Positions 1 to 8,383 of a DNA stretch of 64,000 nucleotides are shown here, piece by piece; the first letter of the stretch is position 1; each line of letters starts with the position of its first letter. The position numbers were made by a program, and so were the translations under genes. Source of the DNA: an uncultured Bacillota bacterium (lineage in GTDB: Bacteria > Bacillota > Clostridia > Peptostreptococcales > Anaerovoracaceae); NCBI GenBank assembly GCA_949292945.1, contig CASFAX010000002.1, forward strand, positions 1 through 64,000, given 5' to 3'. Under the pieces are notes generated by a model. It made no database searches. It saw only the letters and a list, made by a program, of their open reading frames with translations, and was not told the DNA's origin.

Positions 1-30
1 TTCTTCCCCTCCATACTTTCTTTTTGTCAT
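1..30 (-). CDS. N-terminal fragment, possibly IS3 OrfA transposase
   Basis: Only the first ten codons are inside the window (MTKRKYGGEE). The start is supported by GGAGG five bases before ATG (28-30). A short basic KRKY start resembles IS3-family OrfA proteins, but ten residues cannot prove it. The leader can form a perfect 10-bp hairpin (CCTTAAAGTG/CACTTTAAGG, 40-49 with 79-88 on this strand) whose 3' arm runs into the Shine-Dalgarno sequence, so translation may be damped when read-through transcripts fold. Confidence 0.35.
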   Translation of the reverse strand, partial: MTKRKYGGEE

Positions 31-99
31 GTTTACCTCCTTAAAGTGAACCCTTGAATTAATTTATTTCAGTTCGTCCACTTTAAGGGGTGCGGATCA
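1..99 (-). mobile_element. Probable end of an IS3-family insertion sequence
   Basis: Read on the minus strand from 99, the sequence starts with TG (TGATCCGCACCCC), continues through CCTTAAAGTGGAC, and after about 50 bases reaches a strong ribosome site and an ORF that runs off the window. A TG terminus followed by a CACCCC...AGTGGAC-like end and a short leader before a basic N-terminus is the layout of IS150-type IS3 elements. The other end lies outside the window, so the assignment is inference from one end only. Confidence 0.45.
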
Positions 100-258
100 T
101 AAGTGCGGGCCAGACTGTTGAAAAGTCAGCGCAAGGTCCACAGATTGTCTTATTTTGCGGGGCATTTTAGATACAGATGGGCTAATAACCCATGAATCGA
201 TTGCCTCTGCGGGCCAGATGGTTGTCTGAAGTGTAACCTGGCCCGCAACTAGGAGCCA

Positions 259-332
259 CAAAATTAAAACCCTCTGAAGCGTTGAAAATCAACGCTTTCA
301 AAGGGTTTTATCACTGGTGCCCCGGAGGCGAT
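259..332. repeat. int (3' relic): Second copy of the prophage right end (relic att site)
   Basis: These 74 bases match 32199-32272 with one difference (314 versus 32254). In the right-hand copy the segment contains the last codons of the integrase, the hairpin after it and the 3' end of tRNA-Arg. Here the same integrase tail, hairpin and tRNA 3' end are present with no integrase upstream. This is best explained as the remnant right end of a related element formerly integrated at this tRNA, or of a rearranged tandem lysogen. Confidence 0.75.
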
Positions 333-474
333 TTTACGGTAATGTTTCTCATTCCCGCCGCCCACGGGCTCCTCTTTCAGTCGCCCTCGGCCGCTCGGGG
401 CTCGTCCGTCCGCCGGACGGACTCCCTTTTCCCTCGCGCTCTCTCGTGTTCGAATCGCTTCTTTTCGTAGCAAG
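333..474. other. GC-rich palindromic intergenic stretch
   Basis: No gene is credible here. The stretch holds a self-complementary core (GTCCGTCCGGCGGACGGAC near 403-421) and, at about 447-462, an inverted partial copy of the tRNA T-arm region (GTTCGAATCGC). It lies between two tRNA 3'-end fragments. Such blocks are often repeated around tRNA genes of one genome; a genome-wide search would tell. Confidence 0.4.
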
Positions 475-503
475 AAAAAAGAGCCCGGAAGGACTCTTTT
501 TTC
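475..503 (-). terminator. Native tRNA-Arg terminator
   Basis: On the minus strand AAAAAAGAGTCC-TTCC-GGGCTCTTTTTT forms a hairpin followed by T residues, directly after the tRNA 3' end at attL. It is the terminator that served the tRNA before phage insertion. Confidence 0.75.
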
Positions 504-552
504 TTGGTGCCCCGGAGGCGATTCGAACACCCGACGCACGGTTTAGGAAACC
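504..552. other. attL (49-bp core, tRNA-Arg 3' half)
   Basis: The 49 bases from TTGGTGCCCC to GGTTTAGGAAACC are identical to 32254-32302, which lie in the intact tRNA-Arg gene. The identity ends exactly after the anticodon-stem region. This defines the left boundary of the prophage. Confidence 0.93.
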
Positions 553-671
553 TAATACAACTATTGAAATTTCAACGTTTATCGCTATTAGGGCACGGGT
601 GGTGTCACATCCACTTTTAAAAATACAATTTGTATTCTTCATTCACATCTGATTTTACCACTGATAAAAAG

Positions 672-713
672 AAAAAAGCCCCCGACAGAGTACGACCGGA
701 AAGGGCTTCTTTC
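672..713 (-). terminator. Terminator after hicAB
   Basis: On the minus strand GAAGCCC...GGGGGCTTTTTTC forms a hairpin with a T tract about 85 bases after the hicB stop. The 553-671 stretch between attL and this hairpin holds no gene that I can support. Confidence 0.65.
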
Positions 714-795
714 TTATTGTAAATACGCTTCTCATATAAATTATATTACTCGCGCAACTGTTCTTTCAAGGTGGTAACGTATCTTCTGCCGTCTT

Positions 796-1197
796 TTATC
801 TTTCTGTAATATTTAATTCGCTTTTCAGAGCAGCTTGAAGCACAGCCGAGAAATTTATGCCGGCTTTTTCAGCTTCAAAATTAAGCCATGAAGGAATCGT
901 GCAGTTTTTCTTAACCGAGCGCATATCATTCTTTCTGCGGTATTCTGTAAAGTCAACATCAACTAAAGATATAATGCTTTCTGCAGGGGCATTTGCCTGA
1001 ACTTCTGCAAGGTCTGATGCTTCCGGTAATGTTTCGCCGTCGTCCTGCATATCAATCCCCATAATCCCGATCGCGTCCCGCGCCATCTCGATTGCGTCAG
1101 GAACGTCTTTCCCCTGCGTATTGATATTGAAATCCGGGATGTATACCACAATAAATTCTTTTCCCTTTGTCATGACTATAGGATAAGCTTTCTTCAT
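796..1197 (-). CDS. hicB: HicB-family antitoxin
   Basis: 133 residues. The N-terminal ~70 residues have the HicB partial-RNase-H-like fold pattern (KEFIVVYIPDFNINTQG, then a D-A-IEMARDAIG helix); the C-terminal third (KKNCTIPSWLNFEAEKAGIN) is a ribbon-helix-helix-like DNA-binding segment. It is known of the family that HicB neutralises HicA and represses the operon. It follows hicA by 52 bases in the same transcript. Located at the extreme left end of the prophage, it is likely lysogeny-maintenance cargo. The first ATG (1195-1197) is preceded by GAGG, eight bases upstream. Confidence 0.88.
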   Translation of the reverse strand: MKKAYPIVMTKGKEFIVVYIPDFNINTQGKDVPDAIEMARDAIGIMGIDMQDDGETLPEASDLAEVQANAPAESIISLVDVDFTEYRRKNDMRSVKKNCTIPSWLNFEAEKAGINFSAVLQAALKSELNITER

Positions 1198-1249
1198 ATT
1201 GAAAATACCTCCTCGTAAAATTATATATATTCTTCAAGGGGTAGCGGGC

Positions 1250-1423
1250 TTATTTCAGCCCGCGCCGCTTGATGATTGTTTTTGCTAACTCTTCATCTGT
1301 TTCTCTGTGCCTTACCACGCTTTCTCTCTCTTTACCTTTTACGTAAATATCGTGATTTGCACCGTGCCTTTTGAACTTCCAGCCGTTCTTTTCTAAAAGT
1401 TCGATAAGGTCTTTTGTTTTCAT
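1250..1423 (-). CDS. hicA: HicA-family toxin (mRNA interferase)
   Basis: 57 residues, starting MKTKDLIELLEKNGWKFKR. The helix followed by the GANHDIY strand carries the conserved catalytic histidine of the dsRBD-like HicA fold, and the end (VVRHRETDEELAKTIIKRRGL) matches the family's basic C-terminal helix. HicA enzymes cleave mRNA in the cytoplasm and are blocked by HicB. The start ATG (1421-1423) has AGGAGG seven bases upstream and lies behind a near-perfect promoter. Toxin-first order is typical of hicAB. Confidence 0.88.
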   Translation of the reverse strand: MKTKDLIELLEKNGWKFKRHGANHDIYVKGKERESVVRHRETDEELAKTIIKRRGLK

Positions 1424-1446
1424 GTCTTGCCCTCCTTACATTATTT

Positions 1447-1475
1447 ATTATACGCCTTCAATGCGTATTTGTCAA
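1447..1475 (-). promoter_or_regulatory. hicAB promoter with operator-like repeats
   Basis: TTGACA (1470-1475), a 17-base spacer and TATAAT (1447-1452) form a consensus sigma-70 promoter. The spacer contains ATACGC...GCGTAT arms, and related GCGTA/TACGC boxes lie upstream (about 1494-1511), a plausible HicB operator for autoregulation. Confidence 0.85.
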
Positions 1476-1545
1476 TGGTTTTTTAAAAAAATAGTGCGTA
1501 TTTTATGCGTCTTCAGGCAGTGGTGCATGTACGATGTCTTGATAT

Positions 1546-1584
1546 GAAAAAGTCCCACCCGTTTTCTACAGGTGAGACCTTTTC
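1546..1584 (-). terminator. Terminator of the late operon
   Basis: On the minus strand AAAAGGTCTCACC...GGGTGGGACTTTTT forms a long stem ending in T residues, 34 bases after the last tail gene and just upstream of the hicAB promoter. Confidence 0.75.
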
Positions 1585-1617
1585 AAAATATATGTAAATA
1601 AAAGGAGAATGCAGTAG

Positions 1618-2490
1618 CTACTCGCTCGTACCATATGCGGATTTCAGAACGATAATATCAACGAGCTGGCCTTTCGGCAGCGCCTGAGCCAGTTTTAAGG
1701 TGTTATTGTTCACAATTTCATATTCCCACGGCAATAACTGCAGCCCATTGATGTATATGCTCGTTATATCCATACTGTTATTAAAATCGGATATTTCTAT
1801 TGTTAAAGTGTCGGTTTCCTCTGCAGTTTTTATCATCTGGCGGTTTTCCGTTAGTAGGATGATTCCCGTTATTCCCTCAAGGCCGCTGAACCAGTTATCA
1901 AATACCTCCTGGTTTGACGATATTAAATAGCTGAGATTCTGCGCATATGCGCTTTGATATTGATTGTACAGGTCTGATGTATCAATCTGGTCTATTAATC
2001 CGGTTACATAGCCGCACACTTCCGAATCCGGTATAGTATTTGTGATTTCCGCCTGAGTAATATTCTCCGTAAGCTTATCCACCTTTATTAACGCCAGTGA
2101 CAATTCCTCTATATCATCGGTGTTAATTAACGGCGGTTCCGTTGGCTGCGTAGCCGGTTCGCCCTTTTTATAGACGATTGAAGCAGCTCTCACCTCTTCG
2201 TTCTTGTTGTTCTGCAGCACGATGCGGTCGATTCGATTAAGTATTACGTCTGCAGGTTCTATGGCCATCACATAATCCGTTGTATTTTCTATATACTTCC
2301 CATCCGAAAAATATGCTTTCCCCGGCGATACTATTATGCTCATGCCCTCATATTCCAGAACTTCATACTTATCGGCATAGTTTTGCAAAACCCCACGCCC
2401 GATTAATCCTGTGAAGTATTTACTCATATCATCGGCATTATACTTGCGGTCACCGTTTTTGCTGTTAAAGTATCCGAATTCTACTGCCAT
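1618..2490 (-). CDS. Phage baseplate/tail-tip structural protein
   Basis: 290 residues from MAVEFGYFNSKNG. The start is chosen because GGAGGG lies seven bases before ATG 2488-2490; an upstream in-frame codon adds seven unlikely residues. The first ~150 residues (GVLQNYADKYEVLEYEGMSI, VSPGKAYFSDGKY, DVILNRIDRIVL) match the conserved N-terminal module of siphovirus baseplate/upper tail proteins of Firmicutes phages. The C-terminal part is variable, as expected for a host-facing protein. It overlaps the upstream gene by 26 bases and is the last gene of the late operon. The exact role (receptor binding or fibre attachment) is inferred from position. Confidence 0.7.
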   Translation of the reverse strand: MAVEFGYFNSKNGDRKYNADDMSKYFTGLIGRGVLQNYADKYEVLEYEGMSIIVSPGKAYFSDGKYIENTTDYVMAIEPADVILNRIDRIVLQNNKNEEVRAASIVYKKGEPATQPTEPPLINTDDIEELSLALIKVDKLTENITQAEITNTIPDSEVCGYVTGLIDQIDTSDLYNQYQSAYAQNLSYLISSNQEVFDNWFSGLEGITGIILLTENRQMIKTAEETDTLTIEISDFNNSMDITSIYINGLQLLPWEYEIVNNNTLKLAQALPKGQLVDIIVLKSAYGTSE

Positions 2491-3541
2491 TTTCAGCCCT
2501 CCAGTCTCCAAACGTCGGTACTATTTTATATCCGTTTTCATTCTCACTTTCCAGCACCGCAGTAATCTGCGGTGTGGCCTGTATTCCAAGTTTATTTTCT
2601 ATCTGTACAATATCGCCCAGCTCGTAATCTTTGCGGTAGGTGTAGGTGTTTGCGGTATCAATAAGACCGTTATATTCCTCTACCGTCTCGCATTCGCTGA
2701 GCTTTTCCTTTCCTCTCTCCTGCAGCAGTTTATTGTAATCGTCCTCTATGATTTCACCTTCATTGCTGGAAATGTCCTTGGCATCAACAAACAGCTCATA
2801 GCGGTCTAGCCCCGCAGATTCCCCGATGGTCTGATATCGCCTTGCTGTTCCTTCGCCTTCACCTCCAATTAACGCCACATTTTTGTAATTCGTTTCATTT
2901 GTGAGATACTCCGTTTCAATAAGATTGTCGAAGGTATCGCTGAAAATTACATACGGCAAATCGCTTTGATTGTATGAACGGTCTGCGCCACGGTACAGAT
3001 TGAATTCCAGCTTTTTGTCGTCCGTTAAAGTGATTCTGAATCCGTAGTTATAAATTTTGCAGATGTTTGATATTGCGGTCAGAAGGTTGTCGCCGGTAAT
3101 CTGCATACTTATGACATCGTTAAATCCCTGCCGCTCTCCCAGCGTTACATCCGGAATCTGCCGCTCTGCTATTGCAGGGCTTATCACGTTTTCAGTTATG
3201 AGACGCCTTATAAAATCCTCTGCGGTCTCGCTTGACCTGCTTACGGTCTGTGTCCATATAATCCGCCGATTTAAAACGCTGTCAGCGGTTCGGCCTTTTG
3301 CCGTCAAAAGGCTGTCTTCCTGTGATTGCACAACCTCTACATCTTCTACGAAACATATCCCGCCGGTGTCTTCTCTCTGCAGTATCATTCTCTTTTTTAT
3401 CGTCTGCATGGTTTCCGGCGTTGCCGCTACGCACAAAACGAAATCCCCGCTCTCATTGTACCGCTCGCACCATTCTAAACTTCTATAGCTGTCCAGGTAC
3501 GCCACTTTGTTATATTTCGGGCTTAAAACATACAGATTCAT
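2465..3541 (-). CDS. Tail-tip protein, Gp37/Tal-like
   Basis: 358 residues from MNLYVLSPKYNKVAYLD. The start at 3539-3541 follows GAGGGGG, and the next gene upstream ends at 3543. The opening residues, the SLEWCERYNESGDFVL motif and the two-lobed arrangement match siphovirus ReqiPepy6 Gp37-like tail proteins, which form the tail-tip hub below the distal tail protein. Only the N-terminal hub module is obvious; there is no visible peptidoglycan hydrolase extension. Confidence 0.78.
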   Translation of the reverse strand: MNLYVLSPKYNKVAYLDSYRSLEWCERYNESGDFVLCVAATPETMQTIKKRMILQREDTGGICFVEDVEVVQSQEDSLLTAKGRTADSVLNRRIIWTQTVSRSSETAEDFIRRLITENVISPAIAERQIPDVTLGERQGFNDVISMQITGDNLLTAISNICKIYNYGFRITLTDDKKLEFNLYRGADRSYNQSDLPYVIFSDTFDNLIETEYLTNETNYKNVALIGGEGEGTARRYQTIGESAGLDRYELFVDAKDISSNEGEIIEDDYNKLLQERGKEKLSECETVEEYNGLIDTANTYTYRKDYELGDIVQIENKLGIQATPQITAVLESENENGYKIVPTFGDWRAENGSRIRIL

Positions 3542-3542
3542 T

Positions 3543-4391
3543 TTATACCCCCTCAAAAAGCAGCGAATAGTAAAAGCGTAAATATACCGCGTCCGTTCTG
3601 GTGTCGTTGGCATACGTGAATATGTTTTTCCCCGGCGCCAAAGTGAGCCAGGTATTGCCCGGCATGATGTAATTTATTGCATTCAATACATCTGCACCTC
3701 GTATCAGCTCCACCTTCTTCTTCCCCGGCGCAGTCTGTATGCGGACAATATCGCCGGTACTCATTTCCATGTTCAATCCGAAATATTCCCGTGTTTCGAC
3801 GTTATATATTATAGGGTTTCGCGTAGTCGCCATTGCTTCTATCTCAATGGTAAGCCCTGTTTCTATATCACCGTCGTTTTCTATCATCTGTGCAAGCTCT
3901 TCGCTTATTTCGCTGAACTCTTTGCCTTCCTCTTCAATCGCAAACGGGAATTCGAACCACTTTATGATCTTATAGACTTCGGTATAATTTTGAGCAGAGT
4001 TTTCAAAATACGGGCTTGGACATTCTATGTTTACGGTTATCGTCTGCCCTATTTCAAAAAGAGATCCTTCAAGGCTCGTAACTATACCGGAGATTTTTAC
4101 TTCCCTGTTCTCATTGCTGAAAAATAAGGTGATTTCCTTCTTTATAGGAAAATATGAGTAGAGCTGCTGCCTGTTTTCTTCGACCGGCGGCTTTGGCGAT
4201 AAAGCTATGCTTATAACGCGGTTCTCTGCCCTTACGTTGGTTATAACGCTGCCGTCTCTATTCGTTGCTGTTACTGTGCTGATAGACGCCTGCGGAGACA
4301 GAAGCCCGTCAATATATCGGATTGAATATTGCGGGCTGTCCGTAAGTTTCAGCCGTTCGCCTTTGCTATTTTCAACTGTCAAGGTAAACAC
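3543..4391 (-). CDS. Distal tail protein (Dit-like, phage tail family)
   Basis: 282 residues. The N-terminus (MFTLTVENSKGERLKLTD, IDGLLSPQASIST, RVISI) is the typical siphovirus tail-component start, followed by a beta-rich C-terminal part with PGKNIFTYAND. Dit forms the hexameric ring joining tail tube and tail tip. Its position right after the tape measure gene supports this. It abuts the tape measure stop at 4392 and touches the Gp37-like gene. Confidence 0.82.
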   Translation of the reverse strand: MFTLTVENSKGERLKLTDSPQYSIRYIDGLLSPQASISTVTATNRDGSVITNVRAENRVISIALSPKPPVEENRQQLYSYFPIKKEITLFFSNENREVKISGIVTSLEGSLFEIGQTITVNIECPSPYFENSAQNYTEVYKIIKWFEFPFAIEEEGKEFSEISEELAQMIENDGDIETGLTIEIEAMATTRNPIIYNVETREYFGLNMEMSTGDIVRIQTAPGKKKVELIRGADVLNAINYIMPGNTWLTLAPGKNIFTYANDTRTDAVYLRFYYSLLFEGV

Positions 4392-7300
4392 TTATACTCC
4401 CCCTTGCGTCAATGCTTTAAACTGCTTTAACTGCCTCTGCGTCTGCCGATATACTTCCAGACTGTCAAGGGCTTTCGGTGATGTGTTATACTGATTGAAC
4501 GTTACATTATTCACGCTGCTGTTTCCACCGCTTCCGGCCATATTTCCGGTATGTGCATTTGCCCCCGCTCTCAGCGTCCTCAGATTGCCGTTTAACGAGG
4601 TTTTAAGGTCATTTAATGGAATTGCTTCTTTAAGCCTTTTTCCCTCTGCAATGACGCTGTTTGCCATGTTCCCGATTGCACTTACAGCATTACCGGCGTC
4701 TTTTTCTGCTCCGACTGCAAAGCCTTCCACAGTCTGGCGTCCTATTTCCGCAAACACGCGGGACGGTGAACGTATTCCAAGCCTGCTTCTAGCCGTCGCG
4801 GCGGCCTGACTTGCAATACTTGAGACGGTAGACATCACGGATGTAACCATGCTGGAAATACCGCTTTTAAATCCTGACATTAAGTCCCGTCCTACAGATG
4901 TGTATGTACTCTTATATGCTGCAGCGCTATTTGCAGCGGATTTTGCTACTTTCGCTGCTGCATTCCCGACTTCTTTAGATGCGGCGTTTATTCCGTCACG
5001 CATGCTCTGGGTACTTTTCTGTCCCGCAGTCTTCATCTCCGGAACGGCGCTGTTGGCCTTGTTGACCATCAGTTTCTTTATTTCGTCCGTAGCATTTACA
5101 GGCGACATCTTGCCGCTGTTTACGCCTTCCGTAATATTTTCAGGAACCTTTATACCCGCCTGTTTTGCCTTTTCGAGCATATCATCATAGACAACAAGGT
5201 CTTTCATGATCTGCACGGCTTCTTCCGGCTTTGTCTGTCCTGCTGCTACCTGCTGTGCCAGATATTCCGGTACATCTCGCCCCGCCGCACTGCTTTTCTC
5301 CAGAAGGTCATTAAATGTAACGAGGGAATTCATCTGTTTAACCGCCTGTGACGGTGACAGCTCTCCGGATTTTATACCGTCAGTAATGCTTTTCGGTACT
5401 GTGATTCCGGCTTCTTTCGCATCGGCAATCATATCGTCGTATTTTATAAGCGCTTTCAGTTCATCCACGCTCTTTGGAACGGCATATTTGCCTTTTTTGA
5501 TTCCATCGGCTACAACTTTCGGCACTTCCACACCTGCTGCTTCCGCTTCTTCCACTAATGCAGTCAGTGCCTTTTCAACCTCTGCAGCCGTAAGTTTTGC
5601 CTGTGCATATGCTTCCGTATTATCGTATTCTTTATTAAGCTTCTTTAAGTCCTTGTTTAAATCCTTTACAGTTTTTGACGATTCCTCGTAGGCTTCTCTT
5701 GTCTTTTCAACTTCCCGCGTGGCTTCTCTCTGACGCTCAAGCGAGCCTTTTTCATGGTTTGCTACGGCTTCTTTAGCTGCAGCCAGTTCTTCCAGAGCCT
5801 CCTGATATGCCTTGTAATTTTTCGTATTCAGTTCGGTTGCCTCGGCAAGCTGCATTTCAACCTTAGCCATGTCCGAAGCGATACTGGTCAGCTGCTCCTG
5901 CGCGGCCTTTGCCTTTGTCAGCTCCTTTGTGGCCTCAATCTGGTTTCTGATTTCCTCTGTGGACTTACTCAGTTTATCCGCTTCCTGATCATACTGTAAG
6001 TTAAGATCCGGTATTAGCTCGTTAAGCTGCTGCACGTATTGAGCCATCAATGCTTTTTCGGCATTGCTCTTATTTTCCTTATCTGCCAGCTCTTCCAGAC
6101 GGCTTAATAATATGCCTGCGCTCTCTGCTTCTGCTGCTGCGTTCTGGATGTTTTCAGCGCGGGTTTTAGCGTTCTGTTCAATACTTTCGGAAAGCGCCTT
6201 ATATTCCTCGCTCAGCTCTTTAGTGGCTCTAGTGTTTTCATCGCTGGCTTCTTTGCTTTCCTTGCTTTTTGAAGCATATGCGACTAGTCCCGTTACCACG
6301 CCCGCGATTAATCCGGCGACAAGTCCCCAAGGCGTCGCTTTCTGTGCAAGGCTTAACGCCTTCGTTGCTACGGTCGCGCCTTCGGTCGCTGTAGTCTGTG
6401 CTATAGTTGCCGCTGTGGCAGTTCCGGTTACTGTAGCTGTTATCGCCTGTGTGGCCTGCATTGCCTTTTCCGCTGCTGTCGCACCTATCACCACCGTTTT
6501 ATATGTAAGCCACGCTGCACCTGCTGTTTTAAGAACGGCGCCGATCGTGCCCGCGTTTTCAATTAACAGTTTTGCGCCCGCTGCAGCCGTAGAGAATAAA
6601 TCACCTATCAGCGCCGCTGCACCGCTCCAGTCTATGCCGTCGACTAATTCGGTAAATTCTCCGGTGACTTCTCTTATCTCCGGAGCGAGAGCTTTTAAAA
6701 CCTTTGTCTTTAGCTCAGTAAGCTTCGTGTTAAGCGGCTCCAGCTCTTCTGCCAGTTCTGCCTGTGTTTCCTTTAACTCCACCTCGGCTTCATTGGCTTC
6801 AAGTATACTTCCACTTAACTGGTCGTATGTTTTACGGCTTTCACCGTATGTCTTATTAAGCATTTTGGCAACGACGTTTGCCCGTTCGCCTTTGTCGCTT
6901 ATTTCTGCCAGCGCTTCGTTGAAAGCGTCTTCTACCGGCAGTCCTGCTTCGATGGCCTTTCTAAACGCCTGCTGCGCCTTTGTGTTGCTTCCTAAGACAT
7001 CGCCCCACTGTTCACTTGTGAGGCTCGCCCAGTTTATCGTGTCTGCAAGAGTTCCCGTTACCTTTGAGACGTTTACAGTCTCCGTTATGGACTCGGTTAA
7101 ACTCTCAATAGGGATACTGTCGCCGTATGCCGTCCACACGCTGATTGCGCCGTCTGCAAGTGCCGTAACCTTCTCAGTTTCGACACCTAAGCCCATAAGG
7201 TTCGTTATTGCATTCGTCGCAGCCTGATCGTCTCGCAGGTATGTATAAAATTCCTTATACTTTTCCTTTGCAAAGTCTACAGAATACCCGAAATTGGTGG

Positions 7301-8105
7301 CTGAGCCTTCCACCTTTGCAAGCATGGTTCTATATTCCCGTGTCTCTTCTGCAAGCGTGAACATAGAGCGTGCAAGCTCGCCAACTTTGGATATTCCGGA
7401 GGATACCGCATTACCGATGAAGGATGCAAGGGCGCCCTTTGCCACGGTGAACCCGTCCCCAGCGTCGCGGGCTTCCTGTCCCGCGTCATCCATTGATGCG
7501 GTTAACTTTTCGGCGGCACTATCCGCCTCATTCATTTTATTTTTGTTTTCCTGCAGGTCGCTGTTTAAGGCAGTTATCTTCGCCGCCAGTTCCTGCGCAG
7601 CGGAGCTGCTTTCGCCCTGCTCCAGTACGACATTCTTATATTCGTTTTTAAGGTCAGCAAGCTCGCGTTCCTGCTTCTCTATTTCATCAGTAAGCTTTCC
7701 CGCTGCAGTGGCACTTTTACTTGCGCTGGCGTTAATCTCATCCAAGCGGTCTGTATATGTGGCAATCTCTTTCTGAACCCTTTTTACAGCGGCTTCCTGA
7801 TTATTTATCTTTACGGCCAGATTCTGTGCTGCAGTGCTGGTTTCGCCCTGCTCAGCGGCAATAATTTCATATTGCTGGCGCAAATTCTCCAGCTTCTTTA
7901 TTTCGGCTTCTTCGACCGTAGCAAGCTGCCTTAATTTCGCCGTTACGCCGTCCGCACTGCTTCCCCAGTCATCAAGCCCAGCAGACGCCTTTTTAAATTC
8001 GCTGTTTGCCAGCTTTATCTGCCGGTTTGCTTCCTGTATTCCTGCTTTTAATTCGGTAATATCAAGCGACATGGTGGCCGTGATATTCTGGTTATTGTCT
8101 GCCAT
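4392..8105 (-). CDS. Tail tape measure protein
   Basis: 1237 residues from MADNNQNITATMSLDI. The ATG at 8103-8105 is preceded by AGGTGAG and preferred over an upstream TTG. Residues 1-240 are predicted coiled coil (heptad-rich, two near repeats with EQGE-SSAAQ). Around 545-620 lies an Ala/Gly-rich hydrophobic segment (ATKALSLAQKATPWGLVAGL), then more coiled coil. Residues ~900-1060 contain four repeats of a DD(M/L)...AKEAGI-VP-I--GI-SG sequence. The C-terminal RSRLGIRSPSRVFAEIG is a signature seen in many tape measures. At 3.7 kb it is by far the longest prophage gene; its length sets the tail length. Confidence 0.95.
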   Translation of the reverse strand: MADNNQNITATMSLDITELKAGIQEANRQIKLANSEFKKASAGLDDWGSSADGVTAKLRQLATVEEAEIKKLENLRQQYEIIAAEQGETSTAAQNLAVKINNQEAAVKRVQKEIATYTDRLDEINASASKSATAAGKLTDEIEKQERELADLKNEYKNVVLEQGESSSAAQELAAKITALNSDLQENKNKMNEADSAAEKLTASMDDAGQEARDAGDGFTVAKGALASFIGNAVSSGISKVGELARSMFTLAEETREYRTMLAKVEGSATNFGYSVDFAKEKYKEFYTYLRDDQAATNAITNLMGLGVETEKVTALADGAISVWTAYGDSIPIESLTESITETVNVSKVTGTLADTINWASLTSEQWGDVLGSNTKAQQAFRKAIEAGLPVEDAFNEALAEISDKGERANVVAKMLNKTYGESRKTYDQLSGSILEANEAEVELKETQAELAEELEPLNTKLTELKTKVLKALAPEIREVTGEFTELVDGIDWSGAAALIGDLFSTAAAGAKLLIENAGTIGAVLKTAGAAWLTYKTVVIGATAAEKAMQATQAITATVTGTATAATIAQTTATEGATVATKALSLAQKATPWGLVAGLIAGVVTGLVAYASKSKESKEASDENTRATKELSEEYKALSESIEQNAKTRAENIQNAAAEAESAGILLSRLEELADKENKSNAEKALMAQYVQQLNELIPDLNLQYDQEADKLSKSTEEIRNQIEATKELTKAKAAQEQLTSIASDMAKVEMQLAEATELNTKNYKAYQEALEELAAAKEAVANHEKGSLERQREATREVEKTREAYEESSKTVKDLNKDLKKLNKEYDNTEAYAQAKLTAAEVEKALTALVEEAEAAGVEVPKVVADGIKKGKYAVPKSVDELKALIKYDDMIADAKEAGITVPKSITDGIKSGELSPSQAVKQMNSLVTFNDLLEKSSAAGRDVPEYLAQQVAAGQTKPEEAVQIMKDLVVYDDMLEKAKQAGIKVPENITEGVNSGKMSPVNATDEIKKLMVNKANSAVPEMKTAGQKSTQSMRDGINAASKEVGNAAAKVAKSAANSAAAYKSTYTSVGRDLMSGFKSGISSMVTSVMSTVSSIASQAAATARSRLGIRSPSRVFAEIGRQTVEGFAVGAEKDAGNAVSAIGNMANSVIAEGKRLKEAIPLNDLKTSLNGNLRTLRAGANAHTGNMAGSGGNSSVNNVTFNQYNTSPKALDSLEVYRQTQRQLKQFKALTQGGV

Positions 8106-8113
8106 GTTCTCAC

Positions 8114-8383
8114 CTAATACCAATCGTAAGTTTCATCTCTTATGCGTATTTCTTTAATACCGTTCCTATATGTCACGGTTCCGCCTTTTATTCCTGCATC
8201 TGTACCTTTTTGGTCTTTCCTCGTATATTCGTTAAGCCTTTTGATTAATAAAAAGACTTCATGCGCCCGGTATCTTCTCACATCAAACGGAGTTAATCCG
8301 GGAAAGCGCTCACAAAGCGCCAAAGTTATTTCAAAAAGTATCTGATAAAGGGGGACAGCCTCACCGCCGCCCCCCTCAGTTAG
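8114..8383 (-). CDS. Frameshift-encoded part of tail assembly chaperone (gpGT-type)
   Basis: This 89-codon frame has no convincing start of its own. It is entered by -1 frameshifting at the slippery site at the end of the preceding chaperone gene: after A AAA AAC the -1 frame reads LTEGGGGEAVPLYQILFEI and continues to GLTPFDVRRYRAHEVFLLIKRLN, ending at 8114. The product of both genes would be a 201-residue fusion. G/GT pairs just upstream of the tape measure chaperone its folding and load tail tube protein. The reading frame stops nine bases before the tape measure start, so the two are translationally close. Confidence 0.85.
   Translation of the reverse strand, partial: LTEGGGGEAVPLYQILFEITLALCERFPGLTPFDVRRYRAHEVFLLIKRLNEYTRKDQKGTDAGIKGGTVTYRNGIKEIRIRDETYDWY

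Noticed and set aside
264..652. Overlapping open frames of 62-111 codons on both strands
   Set aside because: They cover the relic att site, the palindromic block and the tRNA fragment, have no ribosome sites, and their sequence is explained by those features.
6064..7776. Long plus-strand frames (up to 387 codons) opposite the tape measure gene
   Set aside because: They are Ser/Ala-rich mirror images of the coiled-coil coding strand, with no start signals.
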